Origin: JBMOOG01 sp049324535
GTDB taxonomy: Bacteria; Pseudomonadota; Alphaproteobacteria; Rhodobacterales; Rhodobacteraceae
Direction: 5' to 3'
DNA length: 64,000 bases
Assembly (NCBI GenBank): GCA_049324535.1
Contig: JBMOOG010000026.1
Span: 124,001-188,000, forward strand
Positions 52,192 to 62,155 of this stretch are shown piece after piece; position 1 is the first letter of the stretch; the number at the start of each line of letters is the position of its first letter. The notes under the pieces are model-generated. The model did not search any database. It worked only from the letters and a program-made list of their open reading frames with translations, and had not been told where the DNA came from. The position numbers and the translations under genes were made by a program.

Positions 52192-53091
52192 ATGACCGCA
52201 TGGCTCGACGCGATCTCGGGCACGCCCGAAGGCCATCGGGTGGCGCTGGGGCTCGCGCTCGGCGCGGCCTTCCTGCACGCGCTCTTCGGGGCGCTTCAGA
52301 AGGGCCGCCACGACCCCTGGCTGTCGCGCGCCGCCATCGACGCGAGCTACGGGCTCATCGCAGCGCCCTTCGCCCTCTTCGTCGTGCCCTGGCCCGAGCC
52401 CTGGATGTGGCCGGTCTTCGCGGGCGCCTTCCTGATCCACACCGGCTACAAGATCGCGCAGGCGATGACCTATTCCCGCGGCGCCTACACGGTCGTCTAT
52501 CCGGTGGTGCGGGGGACGGGGCCGCTGTTCACTGTGCTCGGCGCGGGCGTCCTCTTCGGCGAGCGGTTCACCCCCGGCCAGTGGGTCGGCGTCGTGGTGC
52601 TCCTCGCCGGCATCTACGGCCTTGCGCTCTACAACTGGCGGCGGCTCACAGTGGGGCGCGACACGCTTGGCCCGGCGCTGGGTTTTGCAGTCCTGACCGG
52701 GGGCTTCGTCGCCGCCTACACGACCTATGACGCCTGGGGCATCCGCGCGACCGCCGATCCCTTCACCTTCCTCGCCTGGTTCTTCCTGATCGACAGCGTG
52801 TTCATGCCGGTCTGGACCTGGCGGCGCTGGTCCGCGCTGGCCTCGTCCGAGCTGGTGCCGCTGCTGAAACGGGGTGTCTTCGGCGCGATCGTCGCCTATT
52901 TCTCCTTTGGCGGCATCATGCTGGCGACGCGGATCGACAAGGTGGGGCAGGCGGCGGTCCTGCGCGAGACCTCGACGGTCTTCGCGGCGCTGATCGGCTG
53001 GCTGGTGCTGCGCGAGACGGTGGGGCCGGCGCGGCTGGCGCTGATGACGCTGATCGCGCTCGGCGCGGTGATCGTGGAATTTGCGGCCTGA
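52192..53091 (+). CDS. EamA/DMT-family transporter
   Basis: 299 residues with about ten hydrophobic segments arranged as two EamA repeats (about 15-145 and 160-298). Typical parts are YPVVRGTGPLFTVLGAGVLFGERF in repeat 1 and AAVLRETSTVFAALIGWLVLRETVG in repeat 2. These proteins export or import small metabolites by secondary transport; the substrate cannot be told. It is followed by yciB after 20 bases, with GGGGGCAGG as ribosome-binding region for that gene. Confidence 0.85.
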   Translation: MTAWLDAISGTPEGHRVALGLALGAAFLHALFGALQKGRHDPWLSRAAIDASYGLIAAPFALFVVPWPEPWMWPVFAGAFLIHTGYKIAQAMTYSRGAYTVVYPVVRGTGPLFTVLGAGVLFGERFTPGQWVGVVVLLAGIYGLALYNWRRLTVGRDTLGPALGFAVLTGGFVAAYTTYDAWGIRATADPFTFLAWFFLIDSVFMPVWTWRRWSALASSELVPLLKRGVFGAIVAYFSFGGIMLATRIDKVGQAAVLRETSTVFAALIGWLVLRETVGPARLALMTLIALGAVIVEFAA

Positions 53092-53111
53092 GGGGGCGCT
53101 GGGGGCAGGAC

Positions 53112-53729
53112 ATGGCGGAACGGAAGATCAATCCCTGGCTCAAGATCGGGCTCGAACTCGGTCCGGTGATCGCCTTCTTCGTCGCCTTCTCGCGGCTCAA
53201 GGACCAGAGCGTCACCATCGGCGGCACCGCCTATGACGGCTTCATCGTCGCCACGGCGGCCTTCATCCCGCTGATGATCGCTGCGACGGCCATCCTGTGG
53301 TGGCTGACCGGCCGGCTGGCGCTGATGCAGATCGTCACGCTGGTGCTGGTCGTCGTGTTCGGCGGGCTGTCGGTCTGGTTCAACGACAAGCACTTCTTCA
53401 AGATGAAGCCGACGATCATCTACCTGCTCTTCGCGGGACTCCTCGGCTGGGGGCTGGTGCGCGGCAAGTCCTATCTGGCGCTGGTCATGGAAGAGGTGAT
53501 GCCGCTCACGCACGAGGGCTGGATGATCCTGACCCGCCGGCTCACGGCCTTCTTCCTCGGCCTTGCCGTGCTGAACGAGGTGATCTGGCGCACGATGTCC
53601 GACGAGGCTTGGGTGAACTTCAAGACCTTCGGGCTGACGGCCGCGGTGTTCCTGTTCTTCCTTGCGCAGGGCGGGCTGATGCGCCGCCACGGCACCGGAG
53701 AGGACAAGCCCGGCGACGACGGCGCCTAA
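53112..53729 (+). CDS. yciB: Inner-membrane septation protein A (YciB/IspZ family)
   Basis: 205 residues, five to six transmembrane segments. NPWLKIGLELGPVIAFF, LVVVFGGLSVWFNDKHFFKMKPTIIY and LNEVIWRTMSDEAWVNFKTFG are the family signatures. YciB members affect intracellular septation and envelope integrity. Its TAA stop interlocks with the TAG stop of the converging glutathione S-transferase gene (4 shared bases). Confidence 0.93.
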   Translation: MAERKINPWLKIGLELGPVIAFFVAFSRLKDQSVTIGGTAYDGFIVATAAFIPLMIAATAILWWLTGRLALMQIVTLVLVVVFGGLSVWFNDKHFFKMKPTIIYLLFAGLLGWGLVRGKSYLALVMEEVMPLTHEGWMILTRRLTAFFLGLAVLNEVIWRTMSDEAWVNFKTFGLTAAVFLFFLAQGGLMRRHGTGEDKPGDDGA

Positions 53730-54427
53730 CGCCGGAACAGGATGTCCTGGGCGGCGCGGCTTGCGGCGGTTTCGGCACGGCGCTCGGCCGCGACCGCCCT
53801 CCCGCGCTGGACGCCGGGCCGCGCGGCCAGCTCGTCCAGCCAGCGGGCCAGGTTCGGCCTGTCGTCCAGCACCTGCTCCTGCCGCTGCCAGAGCGAGGCC
53901 CAGGGCCAGATCGCGAAATCGGCGATCGAGAGAAAGTCGCCCGCGACGTAGCGCACCTGTCCGAGCCGCCGGTCGAGCACGCCATAGAGCCGCGCCACCT
54001 CGCGCCGGTAGCGGTCCTTGGCATAGGGCAGATCCTGAGGCGGCGTCAGGGCCGGGGCGTAGTGGAGGAAGTGATGCGCCTGTCCGGCCATGGGACCGAG
54101 GCCGCCCATCTGCCACATCAGCCATTCCTCGACGGCGATCCGCTCGCGCTCGCCCGTTCCGTAGAACCGGCCGGTCTTGCGGGCCAGATACTGCAGGATC
54201 GCGCCGGATTCGAAGATCGACACCGGCTGCCCGTCGGGGCCCTCGGGGTCGATGATGGCGGGCATCCGGTTGTTCGGGGCGATGGCGAGGAACTCGGGCG
54301 CGAACTGCTCGCCCCGTCCGATGTCGACCAGGTTCACCGTGTAGGGCAGGCCCATCTCCTCGAGGGCGATGGTGATCTTCCAGCCGTTCGGTGTCGGCCA
54401 GTACCAGAGAGTGATCGGTGCGACCAT
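53726..54427 (-). CDS. Glutathione S-transferase family protein
   Basis: 233 residues. N-terminal thioredoxin fold (ITLWYWPTPNGWKITIALEEMGLPY, about 4-85; NNRMPAIIDPEG with cis-Pro and IFESGAILQYLA binding the gamma-Glu end of glutathione) and an all-alpha C-terminal domain (VAGDFLSIADFAIWPW with the N-capping box). The WPTPNGWK start resembles the YfcG/Ure2-like (Nu) class that acts as disulfide-bond reductase. Its start overlaps the stop of the upstream lipoprotein gene by one base, so they are coupled. Confidence 0.9.
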   Translation of the reverse strand: MVAPITLWYWPTPNGWKITIALEEMGLPYTVNLVDIGRGEQFAPEFLAIAPNNRMPAIIDPEGPDGQPVSIFESGAILQYLARKTGRFYGTGERERIAVEEWLMWQMGGLGPMAGQAHHFLHYAPALTPPQDLPYAKDRYRREVARLYGVLDRRLGQVRYVAGDFLSIADFAIWPWASLWQRQEQVLDDRPNLARWLDELAARPGVQRGRAVAAERRAETAASRAAQDILFRR

Positions 54428-54711
54428 CAGGGCGCGACCTTGGCCGCCGCGCCGGGGCCGGGGGCGGCGCCCGCGATCATCGGCTTTGGCGGCGGCAGCG
54501 GCGGCAGGGCCCGGTCGATGGCCCCTTGGCAGGCCTCCACCGTCGCCTCGGGGCAGCGAAAAAGGCGCCTTTCGGCCAGCACGCTCCAGACGCCGGGCGC
54601 CGTGGCCACGATCGGAAAGACCTTTCCCCGCGCCGTCACAGAGGCGAGTTCCTGCTTCGAGGTCGTGGCCATGCATCCGGCCAGGACAAGGACGAGTGTT
54701 GCGCTGCGCAT
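54427..54711 (-). CDS. Small lipoprotein, unknown function
   Basis: 94 residues with a lipoprotein signal (MRSATLVLVLAGC, Cys13), a conserved-looking core (GKVFPIVATAPGVWSVLAERRLFRCPEATVEACQGAI) with two more Cys, and a Pro-rich tail. I do not recognise a named family. It is translationally coupled with the downstream glutathione S-transferase gene and lies 24 bases after the alpha/beta hydrolase gene, so the three probably form one operon. Confidence 0.65.
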   Translation of the reverse strand: MRSATLVLVLAGCMATTSKQELASVTARGKVFPIVATAPGVWSVLAERRLFRCPEATVEACQGAIDRALPPLPPPKPMIAGAAPGPGAAAKVAP

Positions 54712-54735
54712 GGATCCTGCCGCGGTTGTCCGGGA

Positions 54736-55641
54736 TCAGGCGTAGTTGACGCCGTTCTCGATTGCCGTGCAAGGGGCCGTCTCGGCGCCGTGGCCGACCG
54801 GATGCAGCTGGGCGGGATGCAGGCCGCGCCCTGCCGGCTCGGCCAGAAGCGCGCGGTAGAGGTCGAAGAGCGGCGCGCGCTGGTAGGAAGACCAGTGACA
54901 GATGCGCCGTTCGGGATCGGGGACCGCAAACCCCAGACGCGCCAGCCGCGCGCGCTGGCCGGGGTCGTCGAGGGCGAGGTCGAACCAGCGGCCTCCGCCG
55001 GGCAGGCCCAGCCCGCGGCCGGCGGACCGGGCGAGCCCCGCGGCCACCAGAAGCTCGAACGCGCGGTCGAAGGGCCGGTTCTGCGCCGTGGTGACGTTCA
55101 CGATCTCGCAGGAGCGGCCGCCGGCCGTCGCGATCGCCTGGCGCGCCTCGCTGCGCAGGACCGCCGGAACCAGCAGCACGGCACGGGCGATGTCGCCGCC
55201 GTCCACGGCCGGCAGCGCCGAGACCAGCACGCGGGCGCCCAGCGAATGCGCGAGCACGGTGATCCGCCGCCGCGGCGAGAGGCTGCGGATGCGGGTGACG
55301 AGCGCGGCGAGCGCAAGCCCGGCCCGGGCGGCCTCGGCGCGCGCCCGCCAGATCGAGCCGAGCGCGTTCCAGCCGAAGCCGATGCACAGTCCGCCGTCCC
55401 CGGACCGGAACCCGAGGTGATGGGGCCAGCCGAGGTGCCCGCAGGGCGTGCGGGGCGCGTCCGCGAAGATCAGGTCGTGCGGATCGTCGTGCCGGCTTCC
55501 CGGGGCGTAGCGGTAGCCGTGGATCAGGATCGGCACCGGCTGTTCCTCCGGCAGCCGGTCGAGAAGGGCGGCCAGGTCCGGCGCCGCCGCGTCGCGCGGC
55601 CTCCAGATGCAGCCGTCCGCGGTTACATGAAGTAGGGTCAT
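54736..55641 (-). CDS. Alpha/beta hydrolase
   Basis: 301 residues. PVPILIHGYRYAPG (oxyanion region, HG motif) and VLAHSLGARVLVSAL (nucleophile elbow, AHSLG instead of GxSxG at the first position) show a lipase/esterase-type fold, close to the DUF900-type hydrolases. Catalytic Ser is the one in AHSLG; the acid and His cannot be assigned with certainty (a C-terminal His-rich stretch HPAQLHPVGH is a candidate). No signal peptide. Substrate unknown. It is divergent from metZ. Confidence 0.8.
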   Translation of the reverse strand: MTLLHVTADGCIWRPRDAAAPDLAALLDRLPEEQPVPILIHGYRYAPGSRHDDPHDLIFADAPRTPCGHLGWPHHLGFRSGDGGLCIGFGWNALGSIWRARAEAARAGLALAALVTRIRSLSPRRRITVLAHSLGARVLVSALPAVDGGDIARAVLLVPAVLRSEARQAIATAGGRSCEIVNVTTAQNRPFDRAFELLVAAGLARSAGRGLGLPGGGRWFDLALDDPGQRARLARLGFAVPDPERRICHWSSYQRAPLFDLYRALLAEPAGRGLHPAQLHPVGHGAETAPCTAIENGVNYA

Positions 55642-55742
55642 CGGTCCTGCCCGCCAGATGTGGTGCGCCGGGGCGCAAGCCCTGGTTAACGGGAGCCTGC
55701 GACAGCCCGGTAAAGCCGGTGTTACAGTTGCGCGACGGTGGC

Positions 55743-55771
55743 TTGACCCGGCCCTCCGGCCGGTCTATCGC
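55743..55771 (+). promoter_or_regulatory. metZ promoter
   Basis: TTGACC (55743-55748), a 17-base spacer and TATCGC (55766-55771). The predicted start, about 55778, coincides with the first base of the SAM-II aptamer, which supports both calls. Confidence 0.65.
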
Positions 55772-55777
55772 ATCGGA

Positions 55778-55836
55778 CCGTGGCGATTTGTTCACCGGAT
55801 TGCGGGCCACGTTAAACATGCCGCTAAAGAGGTCGG
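55778..55836 (+). promoter_or_regulatory. SAM-II riboswitch upstream of metZ
   Basis: The conserved SAM-II pattern is complete: P1 5' arm CGTGGC (55779-55784), GATTTG, ACCGG, TTGC, P1 3' arm GCCACG (55806-55811), TTAAA and CGCTAAAG followed by GGTCGG, allowing the H-type pseudoknot. In alphaproteobacteria this aptamer precedes metA or metZ and shuts translation when S-adenosylmethionine is plentiful. The metZ start is 63 bases downstream. Confidence 0.92.
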
Positions 55837-55898
55837 AGCCGAGGCCCCCGCCGCGGTCCCCGCCTTGACCGGGGATGCGACAGACCGGAGGCCGGACC

Positions 55899-57074
55899 AT
55901 GACCCAGATGAAACCCCGCACCCGCGCCGTGCACGCTGGCACGCGCCGCAGCCAGTGGGGCGAGATGTCCGAGGCGATCTTCCTGACGCAGGGCTTCGTC
56001 TACGACAGCGCCGAGGCCGCCGAGGCCCGCTTCATCGAGACCGGCCCGGACGAGTTCATCTACGCCCGCTACGGCAACCCCACGGTGCGCATGTTCGAAG
56101 AGCGCATCGCGGCGATCGAGGGCACCGAGGACGCCTTCGCCACGGCAAGCGGCATGGCGGCAGTGCACGGCGCGCTGACCGCGCTGGTGCGCGCGGGGGA
56201 CCACATCGTCGCCGCGCGGGCGCTCTTCGGCTCCTGCCTCTACGTGCTCGAGACGCTGGCGCGCTTCGGGGTGGAAGTGACCTATGTGGACGGGACCGAT
56301 CTTGACCAGTGGCGCCGCGCGGTGCGGCCGGGCACCAGGGCGGTGTTCCTGGAAACGGTGTCGAACCCGACGCTCGAGGTGATCGACCTGCACGGGGTGG
56401 CGCGGATCGCCCATGCGGCGGGCGCGCTGGTGATCGTGGACAACGTCTTTGCCACGCCGGTCTTTTCGCGCGCCGTCGAGATGGGCGCCGATGTCGTCGT
56501 CTATTCGGCGACCAAGCACATCGACGGCGGCGGGCGCTGCCTCGGCGGCGTGGTGTGCGGATCGCGCGACTACATCCGCAAGGTGCTCGAGCCCTTCCTC
56601 AAGCACATCGGCTCGGCGCTCAGCCCGTTCAACGCCTGGGTGATGCTCAAGGGGATCGAGACGCTCGACCTGCGGGTGCGGGCGGCGACGGAGACCGCGC
56701 TGCACCTCGCGCGGGCACTCGAGGGGGCGCCGGGGGTGGCGCGCGTCCTCTATCCGGGGCTGCCCTCGCATCCCCAGCACGCCATTGCCGCCGAACAGAT
56801 CGGCGGGCCGGGCACCATGATCGCCTTCGAGATCGCCGGCGGGCAGCCGGCCGCCTTCCGGTTCCTCAACGCCCTGTCGATCGTGACCATCTCGAACAAC
56901 CTCGGCGACTCGCGGTCGATCATCACCCATCCGGCGACCACGACCCACCAGCGGCTGCCGGCCGAAGACAAGGTGCGGCTGGGGATCACGCCGGGCCTCG
57001 TGCGCCTGTCGGTCGGGCTGGAGGATGCCGGGGACCTTCTGAACGACCTGACCCAGGCGCTCGCGGTGATCTGA
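55899..57074 (+). CDS. metZ: O-succinylhomoserine sulfhydrylase MetZ
   Basis: 391 residues, PLP enzyme of the Cys/Met metabolism family. It makes homocysteine directly from O-succinylhomoserine and sulfide. YARYGNPTV, SGMAAVHGAL, the PLP Lys in YSATKHIDGGGR (Lys206) and SLGDSRSIITHPATTTH-like NLGDSRSIITHPATTTH near the end fit MetZ. The ATG at 55899 follows GGAGG; a start 8 codons upstream lacks one. Control by the SAM-II riboswitch fits a methionine role. Confidence 0.95.
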   Translation: MTQMKPRTRAVHAGTRRSQWGEMSEAIFLTQGFVYDSAEAAEARFIETGPDEFIYARYGNPTVRMFEERIAAIEGTEDAFATASGMAAVHGALTALVRAGDHIVAARALFGSCLYVLETLARFGVEVTYVDGTDLDQWRRAVRPGTRAVFLETVSNPTLEVIDLHGVARIAHAAGALVIVDNVFATPVFSRAVEMGADVVVYSATKHIDGGGRCLGGVVCGSRDYIRKVLEPFLKHIGSALSPFNAWVMLKGIETLDLRVRAATETALHLARALEGAPGVARVLYPGLPSHPQHAIAAEQIGGPGTMIAFEIAGGQPAAFRFLNALSIVTISNNLGDSRSIITHPATTTHQRLPAEDKVRLGITPGLVRLSVGLEDAGDLLNDLTQALAVI

Positions 57075-57158
57075 ACCGCCGTGCCCCGCGTATCAGTGGA
57101 CAGAGGCCCGTCGCGCCCCACATGGGCGGATGGGCATCCTTCCAGGAAAGGCGTCGCC

Positions 57159-58256
<1,098 letters not shown>

Positions 58257-58319
58257 AACGGCCGGACGCCGCGCGGCCGTCGTTGACAGGCCGTCGGCGC
58301 CCGGCCAAGCATCGCGCCC

Positions 58320-59768
58320 ATGCTGGACCTGCGCCCCGTCGGATTTGTCATCGGCCTGATCGTGGCCGTGCTGGGTCTCACGATGCTGGCGCCGCTGGCG
58401 GTCGACTGGGCGCTGGGCGAGCCGAACGCGGACGCGTTCCTCGCCTCGTCCGCCACCTGCTTTCTCATCGGTCTCATGACGGCCGTCGCCTGCCACGGCG
58501 GCGGCGAGCCGCGGCTGACGATCCGCCAGGCCTTCCTGCTCACGCTCGGAATCTGGGGGCTGGTGCCGCTTTTCGGCGCGCTTCCCTTCATGCTCGGGGC
58601 GCCGAACGTCCGGCCGATCGACGCCTATTTCGAGGCCGTCTCGGGCATCACCACCACCGGGGCCTCGGTCTTCGTCGACACCGACAGCCTGCCGCCCGGC
58701 GTCAATCTCTGGCGCGGGATGCTGAACTGGCTGGGCGGGCTCGGGATTGCCTTCGTCGCCATGATCTTCCTGCCGGTGATGCGGGTCGGGGGCATGCAGT
58801 TCTTCCGGACCGAGGGGTTCGACACCTTCGGCAAGATCCTTCCCCGCGCCGTCGACATCGCCCGCAACCTCATCCTCGTCTATGTGCTGCTGACCGTGGC
58901 CTGCATCATGACCTATGCCGCCCTCGGAATGGAGCCGCTCGATGCCGTGGTGCACGGGTTCGCGACCATTGCCACGGGCGGGTTCTCGCCCACCACCCAG
59001 TCCTTCGACAAGTACACGGGAGCCGAGGAGTATGCGGGCGCGCTCTTCATGGTGCTCGGGAGCCTTCCCTACATCCGCTACGTCCAGATGCTGACCGGCA
59101 GCACGCGGCCGCTTTTTCAGGACAGCCAGGTGCGCGCCTATCTGCGCTGGCTGGCCTATTCGGTCGCGCTCATCACGATCTGGCGGCTGCTGACATCGGA
59201 TGCCGCGCTCGAGCCGGCCTTCCGCACGGCCTTGTTCAACACGATCTCGATCATGTCGAGCACGGGGTTCTCGTCCGGGGGGTTCGCGGGCTGGGGGGGC
59301 TTTGCGCTGCTGGTCGTCTTCGTCCTCGGCATCATCGGCGCCTGTTCGGGGTCAAGCGCCGCGGGCCTGTCGGTGTTCCGGGTCCAGATCTCGCTCGGGA
59401 CGATCGCGGCCCAGATCCGGCAGACCCTGACCCCGCACAGCGTGAACCGCCTGCGCTACGAGGGGCGGGTGGTCGAGGACGAGGTTCTCGACCAGGTCAT
59501 CCTCTACGTCTACAGCTTCGTGTTCCTGACCGGGATCCTGAGCGTGCTGATGACGCTTACGGGCGTCGACTTCCTGTCGTCGATCCTCGCGGTCTGGACC
59601 TCGATCGGCAACATCGGCTACACGCTCGGGCCGATCACCGCCCGGACCGGCACCTTCGTGGACCTGCCCGACCTCGGCAAGCTCATCATGATCCTGGCGA
59701 TGCTGATGGGGCGCATCGCGCTTCTGGCCTTCCTCGTGGTGCTCCTGCCGCGGTTCTGGCGGTCCTGA
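58320..59768 (+). CDS. trkH: TrkH-family potassium uptake protein
   Basis: 482 residues, about ten membrane helices arranged as four M1-P-M2 repeats. Selectivity-loop sequences are seen, e.g. SGITTTGASVF, FATIATGGFSP, MSSTGFSSGGF and SIGNIGYTLGP, with Gly in each filter. TrkH carries K+ with the help of cytoplasmic TrkA, which is not in the window. It converges with the pseudoprotease gene (16 bases apart). Confidence 0.93.
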   Translation: MLDLRPVGFVIGLIVAVLGLTMLAPLAVDWALGEPNADAFLASSATCFLIGLMTAVACHGGGEPRLTIRQAFLLTLGIWGLVPLFGALPFMLGAPNVRPIDAYFEAVSGITTTGASVFVDTDSLPPGVNLWRGMLNWLGGLGIAFVAMIFLPVMRVGGMQFFRTEGFDTFGKILPRAVDIARNLILVYVLLTVACIMTYAALGMEPLDAVVHGFATIATGGFSPTTQSFDKYTGAEEYAGALFMVLGSLPYIRYVQMLTGSTRPLFQDSQVRAYLRWLAYSVALITIWRLLTSDAALEPAFRTALFNTISIMSSTGFSSGGFAGWGGFALLVVFVLGIIGACSGSSAAGLSVFRVQISLGTIAAQIRQTLTPHSVNRLRYEGRVVEDEVLDQVILYVYSFVFLTGILSVLMTLTGVDFLSSILAVWTSIGNIGYTLGPITARTGTFVDLPDLGKLIMILAMLMGRIALLAFLVVLLPRFWRS

Positions 59769-59784
59769 CCGGGCCGCCGCGCGG

Positions 59785-61554
59785 TCACTTCCAGCAGGAC
59801 ACCAGCACCGTCATCCCCAGCGCCAGCCGGGACAGGTCCTCGGGGGCCATCGCCCCGTCGCGGGTGCTCGCTTCCGGGGGCATGTCGGCCGCGGCCAGCG
59901 CACCGGCGATCGCGGTCGCGTCGCGGACATAGGTCAGGTCCTCGGGCAGAACCCGGCCGCCTTCCCGGGGACGCGGCAATGCCATCCCGAGCACGGCGCC
60001 GGAGGTGTCGAGGACGGGTCCGCCCGCATCGCCCGGAAGCGTCGCCATCGACAGCCGGCTGATCCCCGTCTCGCCATCGAGCCCCCTGGTGTCGGCCAGC
60101 GTGCCGAAGGTCATGACCGGCGCGTCCAGCGCATCCTGATAGGAATAGCCGGCCAGGGCGACCTCGGTGCCGGGCCGGGGGGCCGCGGTCTGGAACGCGG
60201 CGTGGTTGATCGGCGCCATGGGCTTGCGCGGTTTCAGGACGGCGATCCCGGCGGCGGCGTCGCGCAGCGCCACGTCCGCGTCGATCCCCTGTTCGATGGT
60301 GACGCGGTCGCAGGAGTCGACGGCCTCCGCGGTGGTCAGGACCGTCCCCCTTGCGTCGATGTAGAAGCCCGACCGCGAGAACTCGGGCCGGCGCACCTCG
60401 AGCCCCGAGGTCAGGTCGGCCGCAGAGACCGACAGCGGCTGGCCCAAGCCTTCGTCGAGCGCGTGATCGGCGGAGGAGCGCAGGCTCTGCCGCATCGCGG
60501 CCAGGATCCGTTCGGCGCGCGCATCTTCCGGCCGCGTGACCAGCGTGAAGCCCTTGATGAGCCCGCCGCTGAGCGTGACCTGCGTGGTGGACCGCAGATC
60601 GCCGTTCCGGCCCTCGATGGTGAAGCCGGTCTTGCCGCGTTCGCGCGGGCCGTCGAGCGGCACGATCGTCAGGGTCTGCATCAGATCGTAGAGGGCCGAG
60701 AGGCTCGACTGATCGCCCTGCTGGGAAATGAGCAGCACCTGCACGCCCGAGTCGCCCCGCGCGCGGTATTTCACGAAGGGCGGCTCATAGCCCTCGAACT
60801 CGATCAGGTTCATCGGCAGCACGATCTCGATCCCGGCTTCCGCTTCGGTGACCGTGGCCAGACCGAGATCGGCCAGCTCGGCCTGCCAGGAATCGATCAG
60901 GTCCTGCCGCTGCCGGGTGGTCAGGACGCCGGTTTCCTCGTCGCCGCGGCTGGCCTGCCAGGCGGCCATGCTGCGGCGCGTGCCGGGACCGAAGGCGCCG
61001 TCGATGGCGCCGTCATAGACCCCGAACCACCGCAGCGCGGCCTGGATCGACTCGCGCTCGGCTCCGGTCAGTGCGGCCTCGGAGGCGCGCGCCTGCTGCG
61101 GCGTCTCGTCGGGAAGCCCGGCGGGCGGGGCTGCCTCGGCGGTGTCGGCGGTCGCGGAGGCGGGATCGGGGGCGGGCGGGACCGCGGGGGCGGCCGCCTC
61201 GGCCGCTGCGCCGGAGGCAGAGGCCGTGTCGGGGCCGACCGGCCAGAAGCGGCCGCGGAACTGGGCGGGATCGGCCACGTAGCTGTCAGACGGGATCAGC
61301 CGTTCGTTGCGCAGGCGCTGAAGCTGCCCGGGGGCCTCGCCGGCGGGGAAGGGGCCGATCACGATCGCATACCATCCGCTCGCCAGCTCGAACCCGGCGA
61401 CGTTGGGAAAGGCGCCGGCGTAGGCGCGGGCGCGCTCCTCGGCATCGCGCAGGGTGGGTTGGGCCTCGATCTGCACCCAGGCGTCCTGGCCGAGGGCCGC
61501 CCGGCCCATCCCGGCCACAAAGGCCACTGCCAGCATCCAATGCGCGCGCGTCAT
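59785..61554 (-). CDS. Secreted peptidoglycan-binding protein with an inactivated trypsin-like domain
   Basis: 589 residues: signal peptide (1-22), a SPOR-like region (about 26-95), Ala/Pro-rich linker (108-150), a PG_binding_1 domain (about 160-222; FGVYDGAIDGAFGPGTRRSMAAWQ), an intermediate domain (240-360) and a chymotrypsin-like domain (about 385-555). The expected TxAH motif reads TTAEAV (Glu410 where His belongs) and GDSGGP reads GDAGGP (Ala510 for Ser), so two of three catalytic residues are absent. It probably binds cell wall or peptides without cutting. Family members with active sites occur in related bacteria. Confidence 0.75.
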   Translation of the reverse strand: MTRAHWMLAVAFVAGMGRAALGQDAWVQIEAQPTLRDAEERARAYAGAFPNVAGFELASGWYAIVIGPFPAGEAPGQLQRLRNERLIPSDSYVADPAQFRGRFWPVGPDTASASGAAAEAAAPAVPPAPDPASATADTAEAAPPAGLPDETPQQARASEAALTGAERESIQAALRWFGVYDGAIDGAFGPGTRRSMAAWQASRGDEETGVLTTRQRQDLIDSWQAELADLGLATVTEAEAGIEIVLPMNLIEFEGYEPPFVKYRARGDSGVQVLLISQQGDQSSLSALYDLMQTLTIVPLDGPRERGKTGFTIEGRNGDLRSTTQVTLSGGLIKGFTLVTRPEDARAERILAAMRQSLRSSADHALDEGLGQPLSVSAADLTSGLEVRRPEFSRSGFYIDARGTVLTTAEAVDSCDRVTIEQGIDADVALRDAAAGIAVLKPRKPMAPINHAAFQTAAPRPGTEVALAGYSYQDALDAPVMTFGTLADTRGLDGETGISRLSMATLPGDAGGPVLDTSGAVLGMALPRPREGGRVLPEDLTYVRDATAIAGALAAADMPPEASTRDGAMAPEDLSRLALGMTVLVSCWK

Positions 61555-61624
61555 CCAAATTGTCCTTTTTCTGCCGCCGGTCCGGCGAATCGGCCCCGCG
61601 ACCCTAGCAAATACCCCGGCGGCG

Positions 61625-62070
61625 TCACGCCCCCGCCGCGGCCGGGCCCAGCACGGGGAACAGCTGGCGGAGCCCTTCGGCGATCCTGCCGACGGCGATG
61701 GCGGCCAGGATCATGCCCATCAGCCGCACCATGACCACCCGCAGCGTCTGCGACAGATGATGCCCGATCGCGTTGGCAAAAAGGAGCACGGCCGCCAGAA
61801 GGCTCAGGACCACCGTCAGGGCGACCGCCAGCGCGGCCCGGCGCCCCGGCAATCGGCCACCCCGATCCCGACGAAGCCCGGAACATGCGACCCTGCCACC
61901 ACGGTCACCGCGCACAGGATCGCATGTCAGATCACCGCGCCCAGCGCCTCGCGCCGCCGCGTCGGGTCATTCATCCCCTCGGTCAGGCTCAGGACCATCG
62001 GCAGGCCCGTGCAAGGGCGCCTGATCGCGACGCGCGCGCCGAAGACCTTCATGACGAACACGCCGTCCAA
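61625..62070 (-). pseudogene. Decayed marC-family membrane protein gene
   Basis: From a TTG at 62070 with AGGGAGGGG just upstream, the minus strand reads LDGVFVMKVF...LPMVLSLTEGMNDPTRRREALGAVI, which resembles the start of MarC proteins, then meets TGA at 61927-61929. The same frame continues with AILCAVTVVAGS and VGIGVADCRGAG. Another frame (61625-61840) then gives the MarC C terminus, VRLMGMILAAIAVGRIAEGL. The middle, roughly half the normal length, is missing. The remaining C-terminal ORF has two or three hydrophobic segments but probably makes nothing useful. Confidence 0.7.
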
Positions 62071-62155
62071 GTTCCCCTCCCTGCCCGGGTTGCGGTTGAC
62101 CGTTCCGACCCCGTTGCCTATTGAAGGCGCGCGTTCCCCTCAAGGCCGATGACCC

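Noticed and set aside
57075..57158. Zur box or preQ1-type riboswitch before folE2
   Set aside because: FolE2 genes are often zinc controlled, but no AT-rich palindrome or conserved aptamer pattern is present.
58258..58280. Terminator after folE2
   Set aside because: ACGGCCG/CGGCCGT forms a stem, but no T run follows; not enough to call a terminator.
61625..61915. Small intact membrane protein gene
   Set aside because: The ORF reads as the C-terminal end of a MarC protein with an out-of-frame N-terminal part; it is better explained as part of a pseudogene.
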